A stretch of DNA of 64,000 nucleotides from Klebsiella indica (GCF_005860775.1 NZ_VCHQ01000012.1:1-64000); one strand, 5' to 3'; numbered from the stretch's first letter, positions 35,683 to 45,318 are shown. Numbers and translations are program-made. Notes: a model not told the origin generated them from the letters alone.

Positions 35683-37128
35683 ATGAGCGCCATAGATTCT
35701 CAACTTCCTCCCCCCGCAGATCCCGACAATACGATCGACGAAGTTGATCGTCTCTTATCGCCGGGAAAGCTCCTCATTCTGGGGCTACAGCACGTACTGG
35801 TTATGTACGCGGGTGCGGTAGCAGTACCGCTGATGATTGGTGACAGACTCGGACTGAATAAAGACGCCATCGCCCTGTTGATCAGCTCCGATCTTTTTTG
35901 CTGCGGCGTAGTCACGCTGCTGCAATGCATTGGAATCGGTCGTTTTATGGGCATTCGTCTGCCGGTGATTATGTCGGTGACGTTTGCCGCCGTAACGCCG
36001 ATGATCGCCATTGGGATCAACCCGGATATTGGCCTGCTGGGGATTTTTGGCGCAACCCTTGTCGCCGGGCTCATAACCACATTGCTGGCGCCGCTTATCG
36101 GGCGCTTAATCCCGCTATTTCCTTCACTGGTGACCGGCGTGGTCATCACCTCTATTGGTTTGAGTATTATTCAGGTTGGCGTCGACTGGGCTGCCGGGGG
36201 CAAAGGTAACCCGGAATACGGCAATCCGGTATATCTGGGCATTTCATTTGCGGTACTGATTTTTATCTTATTGATCACACGGTTCGCAAAGGGCTTTCTC
36301 TCTAACGTCGCCGTTTTATTAGGCATTATTTTTGGCTTTACGCTGTCCTGGATGATGAATGAGGTTAACCTTTCTGGCCTACAGGACGCCTCATGGTTCG
36401 CTATCATCACCCCAATGGCTTTCGGGACGCCGGTCTTTGATCCGGTATCGATCCTGACCATGACGGCGGTGTTAATCATCGTCTTTATTGAATCGATGGG
36501 AATGTTCCTCGCTCTCGGAGAGATCGTTGGCCGCAAACTCTCCTCGCAGGATATTGTCCGCGGGCTGCGCGTGGATGGTGTGGGCTCGCTGATTGGCGGC
36601 CTGTTCAACAGCTTCCCCCATACTTCATTTTCGCAAAACGTCGGTCTGGTCAGCGTCACCCGCGTGTACAGCCGCTGGGTATGCATCGCTTCCGGGATGA
36701 TTTTGATTCTGTTTGGCATGGTACCGAAAATGGCGGTACTGGTTGCGTCGATTCCACAGTTTGTCCTGGGCGGCGCTGGTCTGGTCATGTTCGGAATGGT
36801 GCTGGCGACGGGCATTCGCATTCTGTCGCGCTGTAACTACACCACTAATCGTTACAACCTCTATATTGTGGCAATCAGTCTCGGTATCGGCATGACGCCC
36901 ACCCTGTCGCATGATTTTTTCTCTAAATTGCCCGCGGTCCTCCAGCCGCTGCTGCATAGCGGCATTATGCTGGCCACCATTAGCGCTGTACTACTTAACC
37001 TGTTCTTTAATGGCTATCGGCATCATAGCGAACTGGCGCAAGAAACCGCGTCCTCGGGCGTTAAAGTCCGAACGGTACGCATGTGGCTACTGCTGCGCAA
37101 GCTCAAGAAGAGCCAGCGGGAGGAGTAA
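35683..37128 (+). CDS. uacT: Urate permease UacT (NCS2 family)
   Basis: 481 residues (E. coli YgfU/UacT 482). An inner-membrane NCS2/NAT symporter; the E. coli protein imports uric acid. The family motif SQNVGLVSVTR lies near 330 and FIESMGMFLALGE near 270. ATG 35683 follows AAGGAGAAAT. It closes the purine cluster and is followed two bases after its stop by a 40-residue membrane peptide gene. Its presence with ygeX, ygeY, ygeW, ygfK, ssnA and hyuA supports urate as a substrate of the locus. Confidence 0.94.
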   Translation: MSAIDSQLPPPADPDNTIDEVDRLLSPGKLLILGLQHVLVMYAGAVAVPLMIGDRLGLNKDAIALLISSDLFCCGVVTLLQCIGIGRFMGIRLPVIMSVTFAAVTPMIAIGINPDIGLLGIFGATLVAGLITTLLAPLIGRLIPLFPSLVTGVVITSIGLSIIQVGVDWAAGGKGNPEYGNPVYLGISFAVLIFILLITRFAKGFLSNVAVLLGIIFGFTLSWMMNEVNLSGLQDASWFAIITPMAFGTPVFDPVSILTMTAVLIIVFIESMGMFLALGEIVGRKLSSQDIVRGLRVDGVGSLIGGLFNSFPHTSFSQNVGLVSVTRVYSRWVCIASGMILILFGMVPKMAVLVASIPQFVLGGAGLVMFGMVLATGIRILSRCNYTTNRYNLYIVAISLGIGMTPTLSHDFFSKLPAVLQPLLHSGIMLATISAVLLNLFFNGYRHHSELAQETASSGVKVRTVRMWLLLRKLKKSQREE

Positions 37129-37129
37129 G

Positions 37130-37252
37130 ATGAATGCCGCTCTGCGCTGTATTATTAGCCTGTTACTGCTAGTGCTACTGGCGATCCCGGCGGTTTCCGA
37201 GGGCATTGCGCTGGCCATTGAAAGTCGGTTTCAGTTTATGCTGCTTTTCTGA
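37130..37252 (+). CDS. Small single-span membrane protein (40 aa)
   Basis: ATG 37130 with the strong site GGGAGGAG, placed one base after the uacT stop, gives a 40-residue peptide. Residues 7-22 (CIISLLLLVLLAIPAV) form one hydrophobic span, followed by a short acidic segment and a hydrophobic tail ending LLF. Translational coupling to uacT suggests a small partner of the permease. E. coli may carry a comparable small gene (yqfG) in this area, but I cannot confirm identity. Confidence 0.6.
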   Translation: MNAALRCIISLLLLVLLAIPAVSEGIALAIESRFQFMLLF

Positions 37253-37267
37253 GTCTCCCTTCTTCGG

Positions 37268-37293
37268 CGGCCTCATCAGATAAGATGAGGCCG
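37268..37293 (+). terminator. Hairpin after the uacT/small-ORF transcript
   Basis: A perfect 10-bp stem CGGCCTCATC/GATGAGGCCG with a six-base loop, followed by tcatctatag. The T-tract is poor, but position (16 bases after the last stop) and stem strength suit transcript end. Confidence 0.6.
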
Positions 37294-37382
37294 TCATCTA
37301 TAGGTGAAATAGTCCGAAGTGTTAATTATTCCGTCGCAACAGGGCTTATAATAGCCAGTGCTTATGATTTTTGGTGAAAACT

Positions 37383-37931
37383 ATGCGACAGGAACATGTT
37401 ATTTTGCTGGATGAGCAAGATAAGCCCTCAGGTATGCTGGAGAAGTATGCCGCCCACACCCGCAGTACTCCTTTGCATCTTGCGTTTTCCTGCTGGTTGT
37501 TTAATGAACATGGTCAGTTGCTGGTCACCCGGCGTTCACTGGGCAAAAAAGCCTGGCCCGGCGTCTGGACGAATTCTGTTTGCGGGCATCCGCAGACCGG
37601 CGAAACCTTTGAGCAGGCGGTTGCCCGCCGCTGCCGCTTTGAACTTGGTGTTGATATTACCGACATCACGCCGGTCTTTCCTGCATTTCGCTATCGGGCC
37701 ATCGCGCCAAACGGTATTGTCGAAAACGAAGTCTGCCCGGTATATGCTGCCCGAATAGCCAGCCCGCTACAGGTTAATCCCGATGAGGTTATGGATTACC
37801 AGTGGAGCAATCTTACAGCGGTGCTAAGCGGTATCCGCACCACGCCGTGGGCTTTTAGTCCGTGGATGGCAATGCAGGCCGCTGATAATAATGCGCGTAA
37901 CGCGTTAATCAACTTTAGCCGCCAGATGTAA
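37383..37931 (+). CDS. idi: Isopentenyl-diphosphate delta-isomerase
   Basis: 182 residues, type I IPP isomerase, interconverting IPP and DMAPP in isoprenoid synthesis. The Nudix-like core is [21 protein letters not shown]; the catalytic Cys is in NSVCGHP and the catalytic Glu in [11 protein letters not shown] 37383 matches E. coli; the frame extends four codons upstream. A TATAAT box at 37347-37352 is a likely -10. Moderately diverged from E. coli and Salmonella Idi. Confidence 0.94.
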   Translation: MRQEHVILLDEQDKPSGMLEKYAAHTRSTPLHLAFSCWLFNEHGQLLVTRRSLGKKAWPGVWTNSVCGHPQTGETFEQAVARRCRFELGVDITDITPVFPAFRYRAIAPNGIVENEVCPVYAARIASPLQVNPDEVMDYQWSNLTAVLSGIRTTPWAFSPWMAMQAADNNARNALINFSRQM

Positions 37932-37953
37932 AAAACCCCAGCAGCGCTGGGGT
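37930..37953 (-). terminator. Intrinsic terminator of prfB-lysS (shared with idi)
   Basis: ACCCCAGC/GCTGGGGT stem with AGC loop, flanked on the plus strand by six A (37930-37935). Read on the minus strand the stem is followed by T6, a textbook terminator 20 bases after the lysS stop. On the plus strand it is followed by tctcgttt and can also end idi. Confidence 0.88.
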
Positions 37954-37973
37954 CTCGTTTATTGCCGTTATGC

Positions 37974-39491
37974 TTATTTTACCGGACGCATCGCCGGGAA
38001 CAGGATCACGTCGCGGATAGTGTGACTGTTGGTGAACAGCATCACCATACGGTCGATGCCAATGCCCAGCCCCGCCGTTGGCGGCAGACCGTGCTCCAGC
38101 GCGGTAACATAGTCTTCGTCGTAGAACATCGCTTCGTCGTCACCGGCTTCTTTCGCGTTAACCTGATCCTGGAAGCGCTGCGCCTGGTCTTCCGCATCGT
38201 TCAGCTCGCTAAAGCCGTTACCGATTTCACGCCCGCCGATGAAGAATTCAAAGCGGTCGGTAATTTCCGGGTTCACGTCATTACGGCGCGCCAGCGGAGA
38301 GACTTCTGCCGGATATTCGGTGATGAAGGTCGGCTGAATCAGGTGCGCTTCCGCCACTTCTTCAAAGATCTCGGTCACGATGCGACCCAGACCCCAGCTC
38401 TTCTCAACGTGAATGCCGATGCTTTCCGCAATGGCTTTTGCAGAATCGAAGTTATCCAGATCGGCCATATCTGTTTCAGGACGGTACTTCTTGATCGCTT
38501 CGCGCATGGTCAGTTTTTCAAACGGCTTGCCGAAATCAAAGGTCTGATCGCCGTAAGGCACTTCGGTATGGCCGAGAACGTCCTGCGCCAGGGTGCGGAA
38601 CAGGGATTCGGTCAGCTCGATCAGGTCTTTATAGTCCGCATAGGCCATATAGAGTTCCATCATGGTGAACTCTGGGTTATGACGAACGGAGATACCTTCG
38701 TTACGGAAGTTACGGTTGATTTCGAACACGCGCTCGAAGCCGCCAACTACCAGACGCTTCAGGTACAGTTCCGGCGCGATGCGCAGGTACATGTCCAGAT
38801 CCAGCGCGTTGTGATGGGTGATAAACGGACGGGCGGAAGCGCCACCGGGGATCACCTGCATCATCGGAGTTTCCACTTCCATAAAGCCGCGGCCGACCAT
38901 GAACTGACGAATGCCTGCCAGGATCTGCGAACGCACTTTAAAGGTGTTGCGGGATTCATCGTTGGCGATCAGGTCCAGGTAGCGCTGACGATAGCGCGCT
39001 TCCTGATCCTGCAGACCGTGGAATTTGTCCGGCAGCGGGCGCAGGGCTTTGGTCAGCAGACGCAGTTCGCTGCAATGGATGGAGAGTTCACCGGTTTTGG
39101 TTTTGAACAGCTTACCGCGCGCCGCGATGATGTCCCCGAGGTCCCATTTTTTGAACTGCTCGTTGTAGACCCCTTCCGCCAGATCGTCGCGGGCGACATA
39201 CAGCTGAATGCGGCCGCCAACGTCCTGCAGCGTAACGAAGGAGGCTTTCCCCATAATGCGACGGGTCATCATACGGCCAGCAACGGCGACTTCAACGTTC
39301 AGCGCTTCCAGCTCTTCGTTTTCTTTGGCATCGAATTCAGCGTGCAGTTGGTCAGAGGTGTGGTCACGACGGAAATCATTCGGGAACGGGATACCCTTCT
39401 CACGCAGTGCAGCCAGCTTTTCACGACGGGCTTTCAGTTCATTATTAAGGTCAATTGCCGCGTCAGCGCCCTGTGCTTGTTGTTCAGACAT
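37974..39491 (-). CDS. lysS: Lysyl-tRNA synthetase
   Basis: 505 residues, the class II lysyl-tRNA synthetase. The N-terminal OB-fold anticodon domain spans about 55-150. Catalytic motif 2 is [20 protein letters not shown] (about 260) and motif 3 is [12 protein letters not shown] near 475. It lies nine bases downstream of prfB, as in E. coli, where the two are co-transcribed. Essential housekeeping gene. Confidence 0.97.
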   Translation of the reverse strand: MSEQQAQGADAAIDLNNELKARREKLAALREKGIPFPNDFRRDHTSDQLHAEFDAKENEELEALNVEVAVAGRMMTRRIMGKASFVTLQDVGGRIQLYVARDDLAEGVYNEQFKKWDLGDIIAARGKLFKTKTGELSIHCSELRLLTKALRPLPDKFHGLQDQEARYRQRYLDLIANDESRNTFKVRSQILAGIRQFMVGRGFMEVETPMMQVIPGGASARPFITHHNALDLDMYLRIAPELYLKRLVVGGFERVFEINRNFRNEGISVRHNPEFTMMELYMAYADYKDLIELTESLFRTLAQDVLGHTEVPYGDQTFDFGKPFEKLTMREAIKKYRPETDMADLDNFDSAKAIAESIGIHVEKSWGLGRIVTEIFEEVAEAHLIQPTFITEYPAEVSPLARRNDVNPEITDRFEFFIGGREIGNGFSELNDAEDQAQRFQDQVNAKEAGDDEAMFYDEDYVTALEHGLPPTAGLGIGIDRMVMLFTNSHTIRDVILFPAMRPVK

Positions 39492-39500
39492 GTTGGTTCC

Positions 39501-40599
39501 TCATAGCCCTGCTTTCAAACTTGCTTCGATAAATTGATCCAGGCTGCCGTCCAGCACCGCCTGAGTGTTACGGGTTTCCACCCCGGTACGCAGATCTTTA
39601 ATGCGGGAGTCATCCAGCACATAAGAGCGGATCTGGCTACCCCAGCCGATGTCGGATTTAGTATCTTCCATCGCCTGCTTCTCAGCATTTTTCTTCTGCA
39701 TCTCCAGCTCATAAAGCTTCGCTTTCATCTGCTTCATGGCCTGGTCTTTGTTCTTGTGCTGTGAACGGTCGTTCTGACATTGAGTCACTAAGCCAGTCGG
39801 GATATGGGTGATACGCACCGCGGATTCCGTCCGGTTAACGTGCTGACCGCCCGCGCCGGACGCGCGGTAAACGTCAATGCGCAGATCCGCCGGATTAATT
39901 TCGATATCAATATCGTCATCCACTTCCGGGTAAACGAACGCGGAGCTGAAAGAGGTGTGGCGTCGGCCGCCGGAATCGAACGGGCTCTTACGCACCAGAC
40001 GATGAACGCCGGTTTCGGTACGCAGCCAGCCGTAGGCGTAGTCACCGATAATCTTGATGGTCACGGACTTAATGCCCGCCACTTCGCCTTCGGACTCTTC
40101 GATAATCTCAGTCTTAAAGCCGCGCGCTTCCGCCCAGCGCAGATACATACGCATCAGCATGCTGGCCCAGTCCTGCGCTTCGGTTCCGCCGGAACCTGCC
40201 TGGATATCAAGGTAGCAATCGGCGCTGTCATATTCACCGGAGAACATACGGCGGAACTCCAGCTGCGCCAGCTTCTCTTCCAGTCCGTCAAGCTCAGCGA
40301 CGGCTTCGTTAAAGGTCTCTTCGTCGTCGGCTTCAACGGCCAGCTCCAGCAGGCCAGAGACATCTTCCAGCCCCTGAGACATTTGATCCAGCGTATCAAC
40401 GATGGCTTCCAGCGAGGAGCGCTCTTTACCCAGCGCCTGGGCGCGCTCGGGTTCATTCCAGACGTCCGGCTGCTCCAGCTCGGCGTTTACTTCTTCGAGA
40501 CGCTCTTTCTTGGCATCATAGTCAAAGATACCCCCTAAGAACGTCCGAGCGCTCCGTAAGGTCCTGAATGCGGTTTTTTACCGGATTTATTTCAAACAT
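39501..40599 (-). CDS. prfB: Peptide chain release factor 2 (programmed +1 frameshift)
   Basis: Release factor for UGA and UAA, 365 residues after frameshifting. The first 25 codons (ATG at 40599, [10 protein letters not shown]) end in CTT-TGA-C with TGA at 40522-40524; the main frame continues DYDAKK to 39501. The internal Shine-Dalgarno AGGGGG (40531-40536) lies three bases before CTT TGA, the known autoregulatory layout: low RF2 promotes +1 shifting. The catalytic GGQ is in SGAGGQHVN, and the SPF stop-codon recognition tripeptide in RKSPFDSGG. Lacking this reading, the gene looks truncated to 293 residues. Confidence 0.97.
40522..40536 (-). promoter_or_regulatory. prfB +1 recoding signal
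   Basis: Read on the minus strand: AGGGGG-TAT-CTT-TGA-C. The SD-like hexamer, the slippery CTT and the poor-context stop UGA C are all intact, as in E. coli prfB. Confidence 0.95.
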
Positions 40600-40684
40600 G
40601 ATCGGTTTCTTTTAATGGATTCGTCAAAATGCGGTGATAAGAGCGGAATTCTACCGGATTCGCGCTCTTATTAATATACTGTTG

Positions 40685-42418
40685 TCAATTTGGCCAGAGG
40701 TGGTCGATAATCAGCTGCAGGCTACGGTTGCCGCGGAACTCGTTGATATCAAGCTTATAGGCAAGCTGCACTTCGCGCACGCCGTTATCCGGCCAGATGG
40801 AAGTATCAACATTGAACGCGATACCGTCCAGCAGCGGGCCGCCGCCAACAGGCTCAACCATCACTTTCAGATGACGTTCGCCCACCAGCCGCTGTTGCAA
40901 CAGGCGAAAGCGCCCGTCAAACAGCGGCTCCGGGAACATCTGCCCCCAGGGACCGGCATCACGTAACATTTGCGCGACTTCCATGCTCATCTCCGCCGCC
41001 GCCAGCGGGCCGTCGGAGACGACTTCCCCCTGCAAAAGCGCGGGATCGAGCCACTCAGTCACCAGCTCGCCAAACCGTTGCTGAAATTCGGCAAAACGCA
41101 CCTCTTCCAGCGACAGTCCCGCCGCCATAGCATGACCGCCAAACTTCAGGATCATACCAGGGTAGAGCGTATCCAGGCGTTCCAGCGCATCACGCATATG
41201 CAGCCCCGGGATCGACCGACCGGACCCTTTTAACGTTCCGTCCCCGGTAGGCGCAAAAGCGATAACCGGACGGTGAAAGCGCTCTTTAATGCGCGAAGCC
41301 AGAATGCCGACCACGCCCTGGTGCCACTGCGGATGATACATCGCCAGCCCGCCAGGCAGCGCCTCACTGCCGTGCTCCAGCCTCTCGCACAAGGCCAGCG
41401 CTTCCGCCTGCATGCCCTGCTCTATCTCTTTGCGCGTCTGGTTTAACGCATCAAGTTCATTAGCCAGCATCCGTGCTTCGCCGATGTTGTCGCATAGCAA
41501 CAATGCGACGCCGACGGACATATCGTCCAGCCGCCCCGCCGCGTTCAGACGCGGTCCGAGAGCAAAGCCCAGATCGCTGGCCGCCAGCTTTTGCGGATCG
41601 CGATTAGAAATTTCCAGCAACGCCTTGATGCCAGGGCGGCATTTCCCCGCCCGGATACGGCTCAGCCCCTGCCAGGTCAGGATGCGATTATTGGCATCCA
41701 GCGGCACCACATCGGCCACGGTACCGAGCGCGACCAGGTCGAGCAGATCCGCCAGATTCGGCGGCGCAATGCGGTGCTCGTCAAACCAGCCTTTATCACG
41801 CAAAAAAGTGCGCAACGCCAGCATCAGGTAAAAAGCGACGCCAACCCCGGCCAGCGATTTCGACGGGAATTCGCAGTCGATCAGGTTAGGGTTAATAATG
41901 GCTTCCGCCGGGGGTAACGTATCTCCCGGCAGGTGGTGATCGGTCACCAGCACCGGAATACCCAGCGAGTGAGCATATTCGACGCCCGTATGGGATGAAA
42001 TACCGTTATCAACGGTCATAATCATCTGCGCACCGCGAGCGTGAGCCTGAGCGACCACCTCCGGGCTTAGGCCATAACCATCTTCAAAGCGGTTAGGCAC
42101 CAGATAGGAAACATTACCGTAGCCCATCGACCGCAGAGCCAGTATGCTTAGCGCGGTGCTGGTGGCGCCGTCGGCGTCAAAATCGCCGACCACCACAATG
42201 TGCAGCGCCTGTTTAAATGCGCCATAGAGCATCTCAACCGCTTTTTCGACCCCGCTCAGCTGTGACCACGGCAGCATGCCTTTCACGCCGCGCTCCAGCT
42301 CCTGCGCACTGCGCACGCCGCGACTGGCGTACAAGCGTTGCAGCAGAGGCGGGAGACTGGCAGGTAAATCGACGCCATCAACCGCCTCACGGCGGCGTAG
42401 TTGTATCTGTTGTTTCAC
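40685..42418 (-). CDS. recJ: Single-stranded-DNA exonuclease RecJ
   Basis: 577 residues, the E. coli length. A DHH-family 5'-3' single-strand exonuclease in recombination and mismatch repair. Motifs: DFDADGATSTA (about 78-88), TVDNGIS, TDHHLPGD (the DHH motif) and, in the DHHA1 domain, FGGHAMAAGL near 405. It lies 85 bases upstream of prfB and directly after dsbC, the conserved order. Confidence 0.96.
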   Translation of the reverse strand: MKQQIQLRRREAVDGVDLPASLPPLLQRLYASRGVRSAQELERGVKGMLPWSQLSGVEKAVEMLYGAFKQALHIVVVGDFDADGATSTALSILALRSMGYGNVSYLVPNRFEDGYGLSPEVVAQAHARGAQMIMTVDNGISSHTGVEYAHSLGIPVLVTDHHLPGDTLPPAEAIINPNLIDCEFPSKSLAGVGVAFYLMLALRTFLRDKGWFDEHRIAPPNLADLLDLVALGTVADVVPLDANNRILTWQGLSRIRAGKCRPGIKALLEISNRDPQKLAASDLGFALGPRLNAAGRLDDMSVGVALLLCDNIGEARMLANELDALNQTRKEIEQGMQAEALALCERLEHGSEALPGGLAMYHPQWHQGVVGILASRIKERFHRPVIAFAPTGDGTLKGSGRSIPGLHMRDALERLDTLYPGMILKFGGHAMAAGLSLEEVRFAEFQQRFGELVTEWLDPALLQGEVVSDGPLAAAEMSMEVAQMLRDAGPWGQMFPEPLFDGRFRLLQQRLVGERHLKVMVEPVGGGPLLDGIAFNVDTSIWPDNGVREVQLAYKLDINEFRGNRSLQLIIDHLWPN

Positions 42419-42423
42419 GCGTA

Positions 42424-43137
42424 TCAGTTACCGCTCGTTTGTTTTTGATACTCATCAAGGAGTGCTTTCAGATCCTTAGGATCCCGATAGCCTGGCATAA
42501 GCGTGCCGTCACTCAGCACCATCGCCGGAGTACCGTTAACGCCAAACTGCACGCCGAGCGTGTAGTGTTTAGCGATATCAATATCGCAGCTCGCGGGCTC
42601 AACACTTTTGCCGCTCATCGCATTATCCAGCGCTTTGTTACGATCTTTCGCACACCAGATAGCCTTCATATTCTGCTCGGCTTCGCTTTGCAGGCCTTGT
42701 CGAGGGAAAGCGAGATAGCGCACCGTAATGCCCAATGCGTTGTAATCGCGCATCTGTTCATGCAGTTTATGGCAGTAGCCGCAGGTAATATCAGTGAAAA
42801 CGGTAATAACCTGCTTTTCCTGCGGCGCTTTATAAACAATCATCTCTTTTTCCAGCGCCTTCAGCTTACTCGCCAACAGCGTATTAGTGACGTTCACCGG
42901 CTGCGCGCCGCTAACGTCATACATCGGCCCCTGGATAATATGCTTACCATCATCCGTAACATACAGCACGCCGCTTTCCGTTAACACGGTGCTGATACCC
43001 TTGATCGGAGAAGGTTGAACGTCCGAACTCTGAACCCCCAGTCTGGTCAACAGCTGTTTAATCGCCGCGCTATCGGCATGTGCCGCGCCGGACAAAGTGG
43101 TTGCCAGTAGGGTGAACATCAGTAAACCTTTTTTCAT
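42424..43137 (-). CDS. dsbC: Thiol:disulphide interchange protein DsbC
   Basis: 237 residues, periplasmic disulphide isomerase. A signal peptide (MKKGLLMFTLLATTLSGAAHA) precedes the dimerisation domain (to about 80) and a thioredoxin-fold domain with active site CGYC (in TDITCGYCHKL) and the cis-Pro region GTPAMV. A second disulphide pair is in IWCAKD and PASCD. ATG 43137 has an AAGGA site; the frame runs seven codons further up. Between xerD and recJ as in E. coli. Confidence 0.95.
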   Translation of the reverse strand: MKKGLLMFTLLATTLSGAAHADSAAIKQLLTRLGVQSSDVQPSPIKGISTVLTESGVLYVTDDGKHIIQGPMYDVSGAQPVNVTNTLLASKLKALEKEMIVYKAPQEKQVITVFTDITCGYCHKLHEQMRDYNALGITVRYLAFPRQGLQSEAEQNMKAIWCAKDRNKALDNAMSGKSVEPASCDIDIAKHYTLGVQFGVNGTPAMVLSDGTLMPGYRDPKDLKALLDEYQKQTSGN

Positions 43138-43158
43138 ACTCAGTCCTTTTTTCAGCAC

Positions 43159-44055
43159 TCACGCACGCGGGTGATGCTGTTGATGAAGTTGTCGCAGACG
43201 CTCGGTCGCCACATGGGTATAGATCTGCGTCGTGGAGAGATCGCTGTGTCCTAACAGCATCTGCACCACGCGTAAGTCGGCGCCATGATTAAGCAAATGC
43301 GTAGCAAAAGCATGGCGCAACACGTGCGGAGAGAGCTTTTCGCTGTCAATCCCCGCCAGTACGGCATAGTGCTTAATTCGATGCCAGAACGTCTGTCGCG
43401 TCATCTGCTGCGCGCGCTGACTCGGGAAAAGCACATCGGATGCCGCGCCGTTCAGCAGCCAGGGACGCCCGTACTCAAGGTAATTCTCAACCCACAGTAT
43501 CGCTTCTTCGCCTAACGGCACCAGTCGTTCTTTATTACCTTTCCCGATCACGCGCAACACGCCCTGACGCAGGCTAATGTCGCTCATGGTCAGGCCAACC
43601 AGCTCTGACACGCGCAGACCGGTGGCGTACAGCACTTCCAGCATTGCTTTATCGCGCAGCTCAAGCGGTTGTTCAACCAGAGGTGCCTGTAACAGACGCT
43701 CAACCTGAGCCTCGCTCAGATCCTTCGGCAGCCTCTGCGGCAACTTTGGCGATGCCAGCCGCGCGCTGGGATCGTCCGGGCGGATTTTTTCCCGATAAAG
43801 GTGCTGGAAGAAACGGCGCACGGCGCTTAGCAAGCGCGCGGTGCTGGTGGCTTTATAGCCGCCGGTTTGCCGCTCCGCCAGCAGCGACTGGAGATCTTCG
43901 CCGCTAACGCTGGCAAGCGACAGCCCGCGGTGGTGCAACCATTCGACCACCATCGTCAGGTCCCGACGATAGGCGCTTAGCGTGTTTTCCGCCAGATTAC
44001 GCTCCAGCCATAAAGCATCAAGAAACTGCTCGATTTGTCCGAGATCCTGTTCCAC
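43159..44055 (-). CDS. xerD: Tyrosine recombinase XerD
   Basis: 298 residues, the E. coli length. A site-specific recombinase that resolves chromosome dimers at dif with XerC. The SAM-like core-binding domain occupies 1-100; the catalytic residues are in TGLRVSEL (Arg), GKGNKERLV (Lys), HVLRHAFATH (His-x-x-Arg), LGHSDLSTTQIYTH (His and nucleophile Tyr). It is a core gene, not a marker of an island. Confidence 0.97.
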   Translation of the reverse strand: MEQDLGQIEQFLDALWLERNLAENTLSAYRRDLTMVVEWLHHRGLSLASVSGEDLQSLLAERQTGGYKATSTARLLSAVRRFFQHLYREKIRPDDPSARLASPKLPQRLPKDLSEAQVERLLQAPLVEQPLELRDKAMLEVLYATGLRVSELVGLTMSDISLRQGVLRVIGKGNKERLVPLGEEAILWVENYLEYGRPWLLNGAASDVLFPSQRAQQMTRQTFWHRIKHYAVLAGIDSEKLSPHVLRHAFATHLLNHGADLRVVQMLLGHSDLSTTQIYTHVATERLRQLHQQHHPRA

Positions 44056-44088
44056 TCCGGCCTCTTTGCTTATTAAAACGGCGTCATT

Positions 44089-44120
44089 ATACCCTAAATA
44101 ATTCGAGTTGCAGGCTGGCG
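44089..44120. repeat. Terminal fragment of an ERIC element
   Basis: ataccctaaataattcgag followed by ttgcaggctggcg resembles one end of the ERIC repeat without its central AAGTAAGTGACTGGG palindrome. It lies between divergent xerD and fldB, where it may overlap their promoters. Confidence 0.45.
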
Positions 44121-44175
44121 CGACCTTTCTGGTACACTACGCCAAAGTCACAGCAAGAATTGAGACGTTTTCGCG

Positions 44176-44697
44176 ATGAACATAGGTCTTTTTTACGGTT
44201 CCAGCACCTGCTATACGGAAATGGCGGCAGAAAAAATACGCGATATCATCGGCCCTGAACTGGTGACGCTACACAACCTGAAAGATGACTCCCCTGCCCT
44301 GATGACGCAATATGATGTGCTGATCCTCGGCATTCCGACCTGGGATTTTGGCGAGATCCAGGAAGACTGGGAGGCTGTCTGGTCGCAGCTCGATACCCTG
44401 GATCTGCAGGGTAAGATTGTGGCGTTGTACGGTATGGGCGACCAGTTAGGCTACGGCGAATGGTTCCTTGATGCGCTCGGTATGCTGCACGACAAGCTGG
44501 CGACCAGAGGCGTGACGTTTATCGGCTACTGGCCAACCGAGGGCTATGAATTCACCAGCGCCAAACCGGTTATCGCCGATGGTCAACTGTTCGTTGGCCT
44601 GGCGCTCGACGAAACGAACCAGTACGACCTGAGCGATGAACGTATTCAGAGCTGGTGCGAGCAAATTCTCGGCGAAATGGCCGAGCAGTTTGCCTGA
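44176..44697 (+). CDS. fldB: Flavodoxin 2
   Basis: 173 residues, the E. coli length. A long-chain flavodoxin carrying electrons with FMN. The phosphate-binding loop is [12 protein letters not shown] (9-20); FMN-stacking loops are [14 protein letters not shown] near 55 and [13 protein letters not shown] near 90. Divergent from xerD and convergent with cptA. Confidence 0.95.
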   Translation: MNIGLFYGSSTCYTEMAAEKIRDIIGPELVTLHNLKDDSPALMTQYDVLILGIPTWDFGEIQEDWEAVWSQLDTLDLQGKIVALYGMGDQLGYGEWFLDALGMLHDKLATRGVTFIGYWPTEGYEFTSAKPVIADGQLFVGLALDETNQYDLSDERIQSWCEQILGEMAEQFA

Positions 44698-44786
44698 GTC
44701 CGCGCACAGGCCAGGCCTATCCGACGTTGTTGTCACAGCCAGCCTCAACAGCGTACAACAACCGAAACGCAGATGGAGTCTATAAG

Positions 44787-44909
44787 GACTGACTCGCGAC
44801 GTTCGCTCTCCGGGCCGCCCGGAAGAGTGTTCAAAATAGGTTGGTATGTTGCCGGGCACTGCCCTGGTGCAAAATAGCAAGTAAAATAGTTCTGATGGGC
44901 CAGTCGCTT
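44787..44909. repeat. ~150 bp inverted-repeat element, copy 4 (degenerate)
   Basis: The end gggcactgccctggtgcaaaatagcaagtaaaatagttctgatgggccagtc parallels the right half of copies 1 and 3. The left half has diverged to ggactgactcgcgacgttcgc. It lies between convergent fldB and cptA. Confidence 0.6.
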
Positions 44910-45318
44910 AATCTTGCGTGGGTTTCTGTAACACCAGCCGACACAAATCGCGCCACTCTCCCGCATCCATGCTATCCGCCGCAACCCACAAATTTTGCGT
45001 CCGGTGGTCTTCCATATGCCGCAGCCGCAGCAACATTCCGCTGCTGATCACCCACGGCGTGCCGATAATCGCCCACTCCGTTTTTTGCCAGCGTAAGCGA
45101 GAGTCAATCAGCAGCTTTATTTCACCCTGTCGGGCGTGGATCCGCCGCTGGCTACGCACGCAGTCAAACACCACCAGCGACAAGAGTATCAGCCAGAGTG
45201 GGGTATAACTTAGCGGCCAGGGCATCAGCAGCACCAGCGCCGCCACGATGCCATGCAGCAACAGTGAGAACCACTGCGCTCGCCATGAGATGCGTAAATC
45301 AGATTGCCACAGGACCAC
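44908..45318 (-). CDS. cptA: CptA (YgfX): inner-membrane protein
   Basis: 136 residues (E. coli 135). Two close transmembrane helices lie at about 15-55 ([18 protein letters not shown] and [14 protein letters not shown]), followed by a cytoplasmic domain rich in Arg and Trp. E. coli YgfX was reported as the toxin of a proposed CptAB pair with the SdhE protein; that role is disputed, and SdhE is now known as a flavinylation factor. The gene overlaps sdhE by 20 bases on the same strand. Confidence 0.9.
   Translation of the reverse strand: MVLWQSDLRISWRAQWFSLLLHGIVAALVLLMPWPLSYTPLWLILLSLVVFDCVRSQRRIHARQGEIKLLIDSRLRWQKTEWAIIGTPWVISSGMLLRLRHMEDHRTQNLWVAADSMDAGEWRDLCRLVLQKPTQD

Noticed and set aside
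37962..39506. 514-codon open frame on the plus strand opposite lysS
   Set aside because: It lies wholly over lysS in antisense; its protein is rich in His, Phe, Val and Gln typical of antisense shadows of GC-rich genes, and lysS is unambiguous.
39501..40382. prfB as an N-terminally truncated gene
   Set aside because: The missing N-terminus is present in the other frame with the intact RF2 recoding site.
43159..44055. Tyrosine recombinase gene as a sign of a mobile island
   Set aside because: It is xerD in its conserved core context (fldB, dsbC, recJ).
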